Assembly: GCA_002009475.1 (NCBI GenBank)
Contig: AYTS01000107.1
Coordinates: forward strand, 1-64,000
Source: Candidatus Brocadia carolinensis
Lineage (GTDB): Bacteria > Planctomycetota > Brocadiia > Brocadiales > Brocadiaceae
Direction: 5' to 3'
DNA length: 64,000 bases
Both the position numbers and the translations under genes were made by a program. The number at the start of each line of letters is the position of its first letter. Position 1 is the stretch's first letter. The notes under the pieces are model-generated. The model was not told the origin of the DNA and searched no databases. It worked only from the letters and a program-made list of their open reading frames with translations. Of the stretch, positions 9,177 to 19,647 are shown piece by piece.

Positions 9177-11999
9177 TTAGAAGGATATCTGTTCCTTATC
9201 CAGACTGCAAGTAAGACATTGGTGTTCATCAAGAGGTTGACCAAAGAGGACTGTTTCAGAGATGAAACCACCACATGATGCGCATCGCGCGGTATGTGGC
9301 AAAACAGGATTTTTTCCATAATATCCCAGGGTTTCTATCTGAGTGCAGACGATTTCCTTCCTTCTCTCAAAACCGTAACAAGTCTCCAGGAATTTCTGCA
9401 TATGAAATCGTTTTGTCACCACCATAAAAACGGAAAACTCGGTATCGGGTTCTTTCGTTGGTTGGGTTTTATGAATCATCGCATGAAAAACAACAGCATT
9501 CTTCCGGTGTTTTGTATCTACCAGAAATATGGTCTGTCCATCCCTTTTAAACAAGGTATGCTTGACATAATTTGCGTGCAGATATTCTCCCAGTTTTTGT
9601 TGGATAAAAGAAGTCGTAAATTCTTTAGCGAAACATATCTTATACAGGATACCGTGCACATCCGGTATCCCGCCGGGGTCCAAAACAAATTCCTTAATCC
9701 TGAATCCATGACAATATGTCTGTATACGGTTGAGTCTTAAAGAAAGCGCTTCATGATTCAACAGGTCTTGTGTCGTATCGTTTGACAAAAACGCCAGGTG
9801 GTAAACGTTAATACCATGAGTAAAATCAGCACCAGATTCCTCTTCTCCAAAGTCCCGCAAATGCGCCGACAAGGATTGATAATATAGCACAACTTCCGGT
9901 ATGGCAAGCATGAGGGCACGCGCAATGGCCACTCCGATAAATCGCTTTGGGGCCAATCGCAGGGTTGGTTCAATCTCAACAACTGCCCGCAGGATACGTC
10001 TATTGCGTTTCCTGTCTGCAAGCCGGAGAATTTCTTCCATGAGAAATGGCTGAGAAATCGTATGATGGGTGAGTTTCCTTATATGTGCAGGTGTTGGACA
10101 CGCCCCGCATCCCAGGCATCGCGCTTCAACGTGCGGACGCCCCAGGCAGTATTCCCGCTCGCTAAAATGAATTGAACGCTCAGACTCTTCCCACAAAAAT
10201 TTTTTTGAGATACCCAAATCGACATCGTCCCAGGGAAAGACATGGTCTTTCTCTTTTGCACAAAAGTAATTTTCTTCTGATAATCCCAATTCCATGAGAT
10301 AAGCGCGCCAGTTTTTGATTATCTGTTTGGGGATGACATGGTAGTACACAAACCCATCGGTAATCGACGATCGGATAAGGGCGGGGGTTAGCTGCCGGTC
10401 TCCCATCGCCAGTAATTGTGTCATCCATATCTCCTCATAGGATGCGCTTTCCCGGAATTCCATGTCATTCAGTTTGCATATGCGGTCAATTTCCTTTCTG
10501 CTCTTCTTTTGGTCTTCAATGGCTGTTAAACACTTGTGAAATTGCAGCGGGGTATGAGGTGGATAATAGAGTGGCGTCAGGCTGAAAATAATGCGTACCT
10601 TACTGTCCGACATGCTTTTTAAATTTTCCAGACGCTTTACAAATTTTCCGAACTCCTCAAAATCTTCCGCTTCTTCTAAACCCGTACCGATCAGAAAAAT
10701 CTTGAGTTCCCTGATACCCCTTTCGAACAAAAATTCGCAGGCCTTATAGATCTGTTCTTCCGTAAGATTCTTGTGCAGAGAACGTCGCAACCGTTCACTG
10801 ATTCCCTCCATTCCACAGCTTACCGTTGTTTTCCCGATTATCTGCTGCACTTCCACGAGGAACCGGTCGGTCGATAGCAGGTCAAATCGCTGGCTTTTCA
10901 GGCTGACGTTGGCCATTTCCCGATAAAAAGACAAGATCATGGGGTACAGCTCGGCATGGGTGTTAAAATTAAAACTGAAGAGCGTGACTGTATCAAGCCC
11001 TTGTTGCGCTTTTGCCGCTCTCAGCGCTTCTAAAAGCCTTGCCAATGATCGTTCCCGATATGGCTTTCTCTCCCAGCTTTCAGCGCAGAAAGAACAGAAG
11101 CACGGACATCCGTTACTGATTTGCAGACTTCCCACGCCGATGCTTTCGGTTTCATACCATACGGGGCCGGATTCCAGAGTTCTCGCCTGATCAAGGTCGT
11201 ACACCGTTGCACTCTTAACCGGATAAGGTATCAACGGTTCTGTTGGTGTAATCTCTACCAAAACTTTTTTATACCGATGCTCATACTTATCCGGCTCATA
11301 AAACCCATCTACCTTTCCATGACAGGCATGTAAGATTTCAGCCTTACGTAAGCCAGCGGATTTCCCCTCTTTCACCATCGTTAAAAATTGTTTTATGGAA
11401 TATTCCCCTTCCCCCAGAAACACTGCATCTACAAGCCCACAAGCATTTCCAAAACCTTGTTCTTTTATTGGGCCGTGTAATACTGAGGTAACTGCTGAAC
11501 TTGCACCCCCAAGCACAACCAATGGAATGTCTGAGCGCGACATGCGTTCCTCTTTAAAGAGGGGGATGCCTGAAAAATGAAGAAGTTTCGGCAGGTTCAG
11601 TAACTCCAGGACAAAGGAATTGCTAATACCGAGCACATCAAACGCGCACGGGGGTTCTTTTGTGGTGGTGCCTGTCCAAAGAGGAATGTTGGAGGCAATC
11701 ATCACCTCAAGGTCTTTGGGTGGGGGGAGGAAGGCGAAATCGGTAAAGACTCCTTCAACCTCCTGGGCAATCTGGGCGACCAGGGAATGAGAGATGGAAA
11801 CCGACACATCGCGATACGTTGACAGTCTGCAGATCAGGAATCGCAACTCTGCCTGAAGAAACAAGGCAGGGTTCATGGTATTAGGCTCCTCCCCTTTCAA
11901 CCATAATCCGGCTCGTGACAGTAAGTGATAATTCTTTTCATACCACTGCCTGATTTCCTGAGAGGATTTTAAGCAATCGTAAGGTTTGATAGCAAACAT
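9177..11999 (-). CDS. Large radical SAM protein with C-terminal DUF2344-like half
   Basis: 940 aa. An N-terminal region (about 1-280) resembles the degenerate B12-binding domain of TIGR03960-type proteins (VVLGGASS..., VFLGEGEYSI). The radical SAM cluster motif CPCFCSFC (Cys298, Cys302, Cys305) follows, with a TIM-barrel region to about 560. Then come the DHVFPWDDVDLGI motif and a Cys cluster ARCLGCGACPTP, both also seen in the TIGR03960 protein at 37 kb. The last third (LRLAPKRFIGVAIARAL...) looks like a divergent DUF2344 domain, and a second Cys pair set (CASCGG...CLTC) ends the chain. Function unknown. It is probably an Fe-S/SAM enzyme acting on RNA or protein, and a fused paralogue of the pair encoded at 37 kb and 62 kb. 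ATG start at 11999. Confidence 0.75.
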   Translation of the reverse strand: MFAIKPYDCLKSSQEIRQWYEKNYHLLSRAGLWLKGEEPNTMNPALFLQAELRFLICRLSTYRDVSVSISHSLVAQIAQEVEGVFTDFAFLPPPKDLEVMIASNIPLWTGTTTKEPPCAFDVLGISNSFVLELLNLPKLLHFSGIPLFKEERMSRSDIPLVVLGGASSAVTSVLHGPIKEQGFGNACGLVDAVFLGEGEYSIKQFLTMVKEGKSAGLRKAEILHACHGKVDGFYEPDKYEHRYKKVLVEITPTEPLIPYPVKSATVYDLDQARTLESGPVWYETESIGVGSLQISNGCPCFCSFCAESWERKPYRERSLARLLEALRAAKAQQGLDTVTLFSFNFNTHAELYPMILSFYREMANVSLKSQRFDLLSTDRFLVEVQQIIGKTTVSCGMEGISERLRRSLHKNLTEEQIYKACEFLFERGIRELKIFLIGTGLEEAEDFEEFGKFVKRLENLKSMSDSKVRIIFSLTPLYYPPHTPLQFHKCLTAIEDQKKSRKEIDRICKLNDMEFRESASYEEIWMTQLLAMGDRQLTPALIRSSITDGFVYYHVIPKQIIKNWRAYLMELGLSEENYFCAKEKDHVFPWDDVDLGISKKFLWEESERSIHFSEREYCLGRPHVEARCLGCGACPTPAHIRKLTHHTISQPFLMEEILRLADRKRNRRILRAVVEIEPTLRLAPKRFIGVAIARALMLAIPEVVLYYQSLSAHLRDFGEEESGADFTHGINVYHLAFLSNDTTQDLLNHEALSLRLNRIQTYCHGFRIKEFVLDPGGIPDVHGILYKICFAKEFTTSFIQQKLGEYLHANYVKHTLFKRDGQTIFLVDTKHRKNAVVFHAMIHKTQPTKEPDTEFSVFMVVTKRFHMQKFLETCYGFERRKEIVCTQIETLGYYGKNPVLPHTARCASCGGFISETVLFGQPLDEHQCLTCSLDKEQISF

Positions 12000-12790
12000 G
12001 GTTGTTTCAATATCCCGAAGATTCTTTATGAGTAGTTGGGTCTGTTTCTTATTATAATCAAGGGAAAAAGTGTGTTGTTAAAGTTTTGTAAGAGCAGGGA
12101 AAAAAACCCTCCCTTTATCGTAAAAGTAGTTTTCAGAAAAAAGTAAACCATAAAGAAAAGGAGGGCGATAGGGGCGTTATCCCCTGTTCAGATAGTATCA
12201 CAATAGAATTTGGTTGTCAATTTAGCGCGAACATAAGGGGTTGCAGTTTAGCAACGCTCCTCGTGGCATTTGGCAGATTGATGCTACAGATATTGCCAGA
12301 TTATAACCAGAAGGTACTCCTTGGTTTGCTGAGATGCCGTGGGACAATCCAGGAAGCCGTTCTGTTGTGGCAGATGCAACAATGAAAAAGAGTTTATCCG
12401 GAAGACAAGACATGGAAAAGAGCGGTATTCGCGTAGTCACAAGAAAAAGCTTCCGGAAAGACGAGTGGCCTGGCAATCTTACGACACTACAGCTCTTTCT
12501 GTTTTTGCCTGAAGTAAACATCCGATTCAACACATGGGTTTTAAAAAGCGTTTTATTTCTTAAAAATCTCAGGTAACACCATGCCTCTGAATTATTCTAC
12601 CTGCTATTATTACATTGACAGGTATAACTGCTTAATGCTAAATTTGACATTTTACACTTTGTGCTTCCTCGCAGGAAAAGTTAATAGACAGAGAGGATTG
12701 ATAGCAGTTATCAAATGAAATTTAAGAGAAATCATGGGTAAGGCACTTCATAATGGATTGGCTACATAAGCAAACACGGGAAGGATAGGT
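12000..12790. other. Intergenic with a decayed reading frame at about 12243-12576
   Basis: Plus-strand codons from about 12243 read RGIWQIDATDIARL, stop, then PEGTPWFAEMPWDNPGSRS and continue to 12576. This has the composition of a once-coding frame, but I do not recognise the family. No promoter was seen for it. The rest of the gap shows nothing clear. Confidence 0.35.
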
Positions 12791-14311
12791 ATGAAAATTA
12801 ATGTAAAGGTTGGAACCGTCGAAAAAGAAGCCGCAGAGATACTGGTTTTTTATTTGTTTGAAGATATGAAAATCATGAGCAAATCACTGGTTTATTGTAA
12901 TGAGGTCTTGCACAATAGTATCTCTGAATTCATAAAGGAAAAAGAGTTTATTGCCAAGCTTAATAAAACGATGGTGCTGCCTACTTACGGAAAAATGCCG
13001 GCGAGACGTATTATGCTCGTGGGTCTGGGAAAGAAAAAAGACGTGACGCTTGATAAAATAAGGCAAGCGGCAGGCACTACAACCAGCATTCTGCGCGATA
13101 TGGGCATCAGTGAAAGTACCTGTGTGATGGACTCAGTAGATATTACTGTGCCGTTAAGCGAGTGGTGTCAGGCTTATGTGGAAGGCGCCAGGCTTGCACT
13201 GTACAAATTCCAGAGATATAAATATGTCTCTCCTGAAGAACGGCATGAACTCAAGGTATTAAACCTTCTTTTCTCTCAGAAAGATGTTTCAACAACCGTT
13301 CGTACTGCTGTTACCTGCGGAGAAATTATAGCTGATGCCGTCTCACTCACCCGAGATCTCATTAACACGCCCTCCCGGGATAAAACCCCTGCTATTTTAG
13401 CCGATTGTGCGATAAAAATAGCAAAGGAATATGGCATGCAATGTAAAGTGATGTCTTTGCCGGAGCTGAAAAAGCTCGGGATGGGTGGTTTATTAGGAGT
13501 TGCGCAGGGAAGCGTTCAACCGCCTAAGTTTATTATTCTCGACTATAATGCCCGCGCTAAAAACCGGGACACCCTGGTGTTTATCGGGAAAGGGATTACC
13601 TTTGATTCGGGTGGAATCTGCCTGAAACAGGCCAAAGATATGGATCTGATGAAGAGCGATATGTCCGGCACTGCCGCTGTGATTGGGGCAATTACGGCTC
13701 TGTCGAGGATGAAGGTGCCTCATCGCATTATTGGCCTGATGCCGTGTACTGAAAATATGCCCGGGGGTTCAGCTATGAAACCGGGCGATATCATTAAATT
13801 CTCTTCCGGCAAGACCGCTGAGGTTGCGAATACCGATGCGGAAGGTCGCCTGATTTTAGCTGATGCGCTGGCGTACGCAGAAAACTATCACCCGCAGGCG
13901 GTGATCGATCTGGCGACCCTGACGGGATCCTGTGTGGTGGCTTTGGGCACGGTTGTCACCGGTATGATGGGAAATAACGAGGCGTTGAAAAAAAGAGTTC
14001 AGATTGCCGGAGAAAAATCATGGGAAAGGGTCTGGGAACTTCCCCTGTGGGAAGAGTATCAGGAGCAAATCAAGAGCGATATTGCAGATATAAAAAATGT
14101 GGGCGGCTCTCACGGAGGAGCTATTACCGCCGCCTGTTTTTTGAGTAAGTTTGCAGAGAAATATCCCTGGGTACACCTGGATATTGCCGGCACTGCATGG
14201 TGTGAAAAGGGTGGCGCCTATACTCAGAAAGGGGCATCTGGCGTTGGAGTTCGATTGCTGGTAGAATTAGTCAGGAACTGGGCTAAATTTCCAGAGAAAC
14301 ATTCTCTGTGA
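12791..14311 (+). CDS. pepA: Leucyl aminopeptidase, M17 family
   Basis: Cytosolic di-metal aminopeptidase that removes N-terminal residues from peptides. The 506-aa chain has the variable N-terminal domain and the conserved C-terminal catalytic domain, with KGITFDSGGICLK (metal and catalytic lysine region), MKSDMSGTAAV, and the family signature NTDAEGRLILADAL. ATG at 12791 is preceded by GGGAAGGATAGGT. uvrA follows after 31 bases, so the two are probably co-transcribed. Length is normal. Confidence 0.93.
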   Translation: MKINVKVGTVEKEAAEILVFYLFEDMKIMSKSLVYCNEVLHNSISEFIKEKEFIAKLNKTMVLPTYGKMPARRIMLVGLGKKKDVTLDKIRQAAGTTTSILRDMGISESTCVMDSVDITVPLSEWCQAYVEGARLALYKFQRYKYVSPEERHELKVLNLLFSQKDVSTTVRTAVTCGEIIADAVSLTRDLINTPSRDKTPAILADCAIKIAKEYGMQCKVMSLPELKKLGMGGLLGVAQGSVQPPKFIILDYNARAKNRDTLVFIGKGITFDSGGICLKQAKDMDLMKSDMSGTAAVIGAITALSRMKVPHRIIGLMPCTENMPGGSAMKPGDIIKFSSGKTAEVANTDAEGRLILADALAYAENYHPQAVIDLATLTGSCVVALGTVVTGMMGNNEALKKRVQIAGEKSWERVWELPLWEEYQEQIKSDIADIKNVGGSHGGAITAACFLSKFAEKYPWVHLDIAGTAWCEKGGAYTQKGASGVGVRLLVELVRNWAKFPEKHSL

Positions 14312-14342
14312 GTAGTGTGACAGAAACAGAGGCGAAGGAGTA

Positions 14343-17153
14343 ATGACCATGGAAGGTATCGATTATACTGATGACATTGTTATCAAAGGTGCCAGGGAGC
14401 ATAATCTAAAAGGGATCAATGTCGATATCCCACGTGACCAGATTACGGTTATTACCGGTATCAGTGGATCAGGTAAATCCTCCCTTGCGTTTGATACCAT
14501 TTATGCAGAGGGACAACGCCGCTATATTGAAAGCCTTTCTACGTATGCACAGCAGTTTTTAGATCAAATCCAAAAACCAGATGTAGAACTTATTGAAGGA
14601 CTTCCTCCCACAATTGCTATTGAACAGCGTACCTGCCCTCCCAGTTCCCGTTCTACCGTGGCAACCGTTACAGAAATCTATGACTACTTACGATTGTTAT
14701 ACGCGCGGGTCGGCACTCCCTATTGTTATCAGTGCAATTGCATTATCTCCCGCCAGACTATTGACCAGATGATTCAGAGAATTATGGAAATTCCTCAAGG
14801 GACCAAGATCATGCTTCTTGCCCCTCTCATTAAAGGAAAAAAGGGAGAACACCGGGAGGTATTCCAATCGATACTCCAAAAGGGTTTTGTGCGTGCCCGG
14901 GTCGACGGTGAGCTTCTCGATCTTACAACGATTCCGAAATTAGCACGGTATAAAATCCATAAAATTGACGTAGTTGTCGACCGGCTGGTAATAAAAAATG
15001 ATATCAAGACACGGCTCTACAATTCTGTGGAGATATGTCTCAAAATAGGTGAAGGGGTCATGTTGGTAAGTCAGGAACGCGAAAAATTATTAACAGACCT
15101 TCTCTTCAGTGAACGATATGCTTGTCCCTCATGTGGCACCGGTTACGATGAGCCGACGCCACGGATGTTTTCTTTTAATAGCCCTTATGGTGCCTGCCCG
15201 AGCTGCAATGGACTGGGAAATAGCCTGGATTTTGATCCTGAGTTGATTGTTCCTGATAAACGCATGAGCATCAAAGAAGGCGCCATAGATGCCTGGAGTC
15301 GATGGGGATCGCTAACCCAGAATCATTATGACGACCAAATCAAGGTATTTTCAAAAAGCTTTTCCGTTCCTTTGCATAAACCTTTTGGAAAACTGACGAA
15401 AGAGGCATCAGATGCCTTGCTCTTTGGCGCGAAAGATTTTGAAGGGGTGATTCCTAACCTCAAGCGAATCTATGGAAAAACGGCGAACGAAAATATTTTA
15501 AAACGTCTTTCCGGCTATATGAGCCACAGGTCATGTAATGCCTGTAACGGATCCAGACTGCGAGCCGAGTCCCTTTCGGTAAAAATAGATCACAAGTCTA
15601 TTCGTGAGATTATGAATTTCACAATAGAAGAAGCCCTTGCATTTTTTACCAAGCTGAAATTGGAGGGACAACAGGAGGTCATTGCCAGGCCGATCCTCAA
15701 GGAAATTCAGAACAGACTCCGCTTTATGATAGATGTCGGATTACATTATATAACCCTGGGACGCAGCAGTGATTCCCTATCCGGAGGCGAAGCCCAAAGA
15801 ACGAGACTCGCCACACAGATTGGCTCAGGCCTTGTCGGAGTTTGTTACGTCCTGGATGAGCCTACCATAGGGCTTCATTCGCGTGACAACGAACGGCTTT
15901 TGCGGGCGTTAAAAAGTCTTCGTGACCATGGGAATACGGTCATCCTCGTGGAGCATGACGAACATGCCATTCGCCATGCGGATTATATCATAGACCTCGG
16001 GCCTGGAGCCGGTGAACGCGGTGGCAGTATCGTCGCCTGCGGTACTCTACGCGAAATTTCCGATAACCCCGATTCATTAACCGGGCAGTATCTCAATCAA
16101 ACAACAAAAATCGAGCTTCCTGCCAGGAGGCGTAAGATTAATTTGAAACATTCTCTTGAGATACGGGGCGCCCGAGCCAATAACTTAAAGGATATTACCG
16201 TGAAAATCCCGTTGAAAACTTTTTGTTGTGTTACGGGAGTATCCGGTTCTGGCAAGAGCACCCTTGTCAACGACATCCTGTATCGGGCAATTTCCCGGTT
16301 GTTGTATAATAGTCACGAGGTGCCGGGAGAGCATGATACAATTCTTGGCGTCGAACATATTGACAAAATTATAGAAATTGATCAATCACCCATTGGGCGT
16401 ACACCGCGCTCGAATCCTGCAACATACACGAAGGCATTTGATATGATCCGTACTCTTTTTGCACGGACTCCAGAGGCAAAGGTTCGCGGTTACAATGCCG
16501 GAAGATACAGTTTTAATATCAGCGGCGGACGATGTGAGGGTTGCACGGGACAAGGGATCAAAAAAGTAGAGATGCATTTTTTACCCGACATGTACGTTAT
16601 GTGTGAAGAATGCAAGGGAAAAAGGTATAACAAAGTAACCCTGGAAGTTACTTATAAAGATAAAAGCATTTCTGATGTTCTGGATATGCGCATTGAAGAT
16701 GCCCATCAGTTTTTTAAAAATATCTCCACAATCGAACGGATCTTGCGCACGCTCAACGATGTTGGATTGGGCTACATTAAATTAGGGCAGTCAAGCACTA
16801 CATTGTCTGGCGGTGAATCGCAAAGGATAAAACTCGCAACGGAACTTTCCCGTCAGGAAACAGGAAAGACCCTCTACATCCTTGATGAACCTACCACAGG
16901 TCTCCATTTTGCAGACATTCAGCATCTTTTGAAAATCTTACATAGATTAGTCGATTTGGGGAACACAGTGCTGGTTATAGAACACAACCTGGAGGTCATT
17001 AAAACTGCAGATCACATCATTGATTTAGGACCGGAAGGAGGAGCTAAGGGAGGCGAAGTTGTGGTGGCAGGCACGCCGGAACAGGTCGCGAAAAATGAAC
17101 ATTCCTACACGGGGAAGTTTTTGAAAAAAGTCCTGCAGCGATCGGCAAAATAA
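14343..17153 (+). CDS. uvrA: UvrABC excinuclease subunit A
   Basis: DNA-damage recognition ATPase of nucleotide excision repair. 936 aa with two ABC modules: Walker A GISGSGKSS near residue 39 and GVSGSGKST in the second half. There are signatures LSGGEAQRTRLA and LSGGESQRIKLA, Walker B VLDEPTIGLH and ILDEPTTGLH, and zinc-binding Cys sets (CPSCGTGYD...; CEGCTGQG...CEECKGKR). Complete, with SD GGCGAAGGAG before ATG 14343. An in-frame ATG two codons later is an alternative. Confidence 0.97.
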   Translation: MTMEGIDYTDDIVIKGAREHNLKGINVDIPRDQITVITGISGSGKSSLAFDTIYAEGQRRYIESLSTYAQQFLDQIQKPDVELIEGLPPTIAIEQRTCPPSSRSTVATVTEIYDYLRLLYARVGTPYCYQCNCIISRQTIDQMIQRIMEIPQGTKIMLLAPLIKGKKGEHREVFQSILQKGFVRARVDGELLDLTTIPKLARYKIHKIDVVVDRLVIKNDIKTRLYNSVEICLKIGEGVMLVSQEREKLLTDLLFSERYACPSCGTGYDEPTPRMFSFNSPYGACPSCNGLGNSLDFDPELIVPDKRMSIKEGAIDAWSRWGSLTQNHYDDQIKVFSKSFSVPLHKPFGKLTKEASDALLFGAKDFEGVIPNLKRIYGKTANENILKRLSGYMSHRSCNACNGSRLRAESLSVKIDHKSIREIMNFTIEEALAFFTKLKLEGQQEVIARPILKEIQNRLRFMIDVGLHYITLGRSSDSLSGGEAQRTRLATQIGSGLVGVCYVLDEPTIGLHSRDNERLLRALKSLRDHGNTVILVEHDEHAIRHADYIIDLGPGAGERGGSIVACGTLREISDNPDSLTGQYLNQTTKIELPARRRKINLKHSLEIRGARANNLKDITVKIPLKTFCCVTGVSGSGKSTLVNDILYRAISRLLYNSHEVPGEHDTILGVEHIDKIIEIDQSPIGRTPRSNPATYTKAFDMIRTLFARTPEAKVRGYNAGRYSFNISGGRCEGCTGQGIKKVEMHFLPDMYVMCEECKGKRYNKVTLEVTYKDKSISDVLDMRIEDAHQFFKNISTIERILRTLNDVGLGYIKLGQSSTTLSGGESQRIKLATELSRQETGKTLYILDEPTTGLHFADIQHLLKILHRLVDLGNTVLVIEHNLEVIKTADHIIDLGPEGGAKGGEVVVAGTPEQVAKNEHSYTGKFLKKVLQRSAK

Positions 17154-17219
17154 TGAGAAACTACCGGGCTGCTGCTAAAATAGCCTGTAGTTATTGACCG
17201 ATTGCTCGTACCGGGAGGC

Positions 17220-17243
17220 AGCTTGCTCCGTGATGAGCAAGCT
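17220..17243 (+). terminator. Possible weak terminator hairpin after uvrA
   Basis: A 9-bp perfect stem AGCTTGCTC/GAGCAAGCT with a 6-base loop lies 67 bases after the uvrA stop. Only a short pyrimidine-rich tail follows, so it may be a processing hairpin instead. Confidence 0.3.
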
Positions 17244-17303
17244 TGACTTTCAAGGTATAAAAGAATATATTGAATAAAATTATCATACAGCAATCCCTGC
17301 CAT

Positions 17304-17335
17304 GAGATTGCTTCGATGTCGCTCGCAATGACAAA
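17304..17335. repeat. Partial copy of the GATTGCTTCG...CGCAATGAC intergenic repeat
   Basis: GAGATTGCTTCG followed by GCTCGCAATGACAA matches the core of the longer repeats at about 24923 and 35012. It lies in the 320-base uvrA-nifU gap, which otherwise shows only the hairpin noted above. Confidence 0.55.
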
Positions 17336-17472
17336 ATTCATGCCACCTTATTTAAGACGTTTACTGTTTAAGCACATAGTATTCGTTATTGATGTTGTTC
17401 TGAAAAAAGAACCGGCAGAAAGACGAGAAGCGGGAAGGCTTTTCAACAATTAGTTTTGGAAAGGAATATAGC

Positions 17473-18327
17473 GTGTGGGATTATTCTGAAAAGGTAAAAG
17501 AGCATTTTTTTCACCCCAGAAATGTTGGTGAAATTGAGAATCCGGATGCCGTTGGTGAAGTAGGCAGTTTGGCCTGCGGAGACGCCTTAAAATTAATGCT
17601 AAAACTGGATAGATCGGGTCGCATTGTTGACGTAAAATTTAAGACCTTTGGATGTGGTAGCGCCATTGCCTCCGCAAGCGCGTTGACGGAAATGGTGAAG
17701 GGAAAGACATTGGATGAGGCGGGGAAAATTACGGATAATGACATCGCAGAATATCTGGATGGTTTACCGGAACAAAAGATGCATTGTTCCGTGATGGGAC
17801 GTGAGGCCCTGGAAGCAGCTATTGCCAGTTACCAGGGTGTTAAAATAGAAAAACCCGTTGATGAAGGGACGATTGTTTGTAAGTGTTTTGGCGTAACGGA
17901 CAATAAGATTGCACATGAAGTGAGGGAGCATAAATTAACGACCATCGAGCAGGTGACAAATTTCTGTAAGGCGGGCGGCGGATGTGGCTCATGTCATCCT
18001 CAAATTCAGGCTATCATAGACGAGGTGTGGCAAAAGGAAAAAGAGAAGGCCATGTTTGAAATGGCAAAGAAACCGGTTAAAAAACTGACCAATATTCAAA
18101 AGGTGAAATTAATACAGGAAACCATCGAACGGGATATTCGGCCCACCCTTCAATCAGACGGAGGCGATATTGAACTGATCGATATCGACGGCGACCGTGT
18201 TATGGTCTCATTTCGGGGAAGCTGTGTGGCATGTCCCAGCTCAAAAGTTACGTTAAAATCTACGGTGGAGGCGAAGTTAAGAGAGTTTGTTGCGGATACG
18301 CTTATCGTTGAGGAGGTGGTTTCATGA
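17473..18327 (+). CDS. nifU: NifU, Fe-S cluster assembly scaffold
   Basis: Full-length three-domain NifU, 284 aa. The IscU-like N-terminus (about 1-125) has cluster cysteines in SLACGDALK, FGCGSAI and MHCSVMG. The central [2Fe-2S] Bfd-like domain (about 130-185) has CKCFGV and CGSCHPQ. The C-terminal Nfu domain (about 205-284) has CVACPSS. It builds Fe-S clusters with sulfur from NifS, whose gene overlaps the nifU stop by 4 bases. The start is GTG at 17473 with GGAAAGGAA upstream. In an anammox-type organism it would be the main assembly system for abundant Fe-S proteins (inference). Confidence 0.95.
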   Translation: MWDYSEKVKEHFFHPRNVGEIENPDAVGEVGSLACGDALKLMLKLDRSGRIVDVKFKTFGCGSAIASASALTEMVKGKTLDEAGKITDNDIAEYLDGLPEQKMHCSVMGREALEAAIASYQGVKIEKPVDEGTIVCKCFGVTDNKIAHEVREHKLTTIEQVTNFCKAGGGCGSCHPQIQAIIDEVWQKEKEKAMFEMAKKPVKKLTNIQKVKLIQETIERDIRPTLQSDGGDIELIDIDGDRVMVSFRGSCVACPSSKVTLKSTVEAKLREFVADTLIVEEVVS

Positions 18328-19512
18328 AGATTGTATATGCAGACAACAATGCTACGACAAGGGTCGCCCCTGAGGTTGTAGATGCTATGTTGCCGTATTT
18401 TACCGAGTACTATGGTAATCCTTCGAGTATGCATACCTTCGGCGGCCAGGTAGCGAAAGCGCTGGATACCGCAAGACAGCAGGTGTCGGGACTCATTGGT
18501 TCAGACCCTGCAGAAATTGTGTTTACGAGTTGCGGTACGGAAAGCGATAACGCGGCGATTTGGGGTATCCTTCGGTCCAATCCCCGGAAGAGGCACATCG
18601 TGACCACGCGGGTAGAACATCCTGCTGTGTACAATTTGGGTAAATATCTGGCTCAGAGCGGTTATCATGTAACGGAATTGGGTGTGGATAGTTATGGGAT
18701 GCTTGATTTGAATGAATTGACCGATGCAGTACGGGAAGACACCGCAATCGTGTCAATTATGCATGCAAATAATGAGACAGGCGTAATTTTCCCTATTGAG
18801 GAGATTGGTCATATTGTGAAGAGTAAGGGTTCTATCCTCCACACCGATGCGGTTCAGGCTGTAGGCAAGATACCAATGAATCTTTCGAAAAGTACCATAG
18901 ATCTGTTGACCCTGTCAGGGCATAAATTGCACGCACCGAAGGGCGTTGGCGCCCTCTTTGTGAGAAAGGGAATTACCTTTACGCCTTTTATCGTTGGGGG
19001 TCATCAGGAAAAGAATCGCCGGGGGGGGCACAGAGAACGTCCCTTCGATTATTGGTCTTGGCAAGGCATGTGAATTGGCAAAGGATTATATAGACAAGGA
19101 ATTGACCCAGGTAAAACAGTTAAGGGATACGCTGGAAGAAGAAATCCTGAAGAAGGCGCCAGATGCCAGGGTGAATGGACATACAAAACAGCGCCTTCCG
19201 AATACTACGAATCTGAGCTTTGAATTTGTGGAAGGAGAGGCTATTTTGTTATTGCTGAACGAAAAAGGGATCTGTGCCTCGTCAGGTTCTGCCTGCACCT
19301 CTGGTTCTCTGGAACCATCACACGTGTTGAGAGCCATGGGTGTCCCTTTTACTGCAGTCCATGGTTCTGTAAGGCTCAGTTTGAGTCGATATAACACGAA
19401 AGAAGATGTTCAGTATATTATTGAACATCTTCCCCCAATCATTAGAAGATTAAGAGAAATATCTCCTTACGGGAGAGAGACGAAAGTAAAAGAACCAGCC
19501 ACCAAGGTATAG
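18324..19512 (+). CDS. nifS: NifS cysteine desulfurase, interrupted by a G-run frameshift
   Basis: PLP enzyme that supplies sulfane sulfur to NifU. The first frame (18324-19073) carries YADNNATTRVAPEV, the HTDAVQAVGK region and SGHKLHAPKGVGA with the PLP lysine. The second (18994-19512) carries GTENVPSIIGLGKA and the active-site loop ASSGSACTSGSLEPSH. The break is a run of eight G at 19021-19028. Seven would give RRGGTENVPS in one frame and a normal product of about 395 aa. ATG overlaps the nifU stop. Most likely a sequencing overcall in an intact gene. Confidence 0.93.
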
Positions 19513-19584
19513 GCAAGGGAATAATCCTGCATTCTTAGAACGAGGGCACGTCTTCTTTTTCGTTTGTGCTTGATGAATAGCGGC

Positions 19585-19618
19585 AAAAAATAAGGGCGAT
19601 CGTGAAGATCGCCCTTAT
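19585..19618 (-). terminator. Rho-independent terminator of htrA
   Basis: A 12-bp perfect stem (19590-19601 with 19607-19618) with a 5-base loop lies 30 bases after the htrA stop and is followed on the minus strand by TTTTTT. It also sits downstream of nifS but has no T-run on the plus strand. Confidence 0.85.
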
Positions 19619-19647
19619 GAAATGTTTCATTTGTGAAGCCAAAGAAA

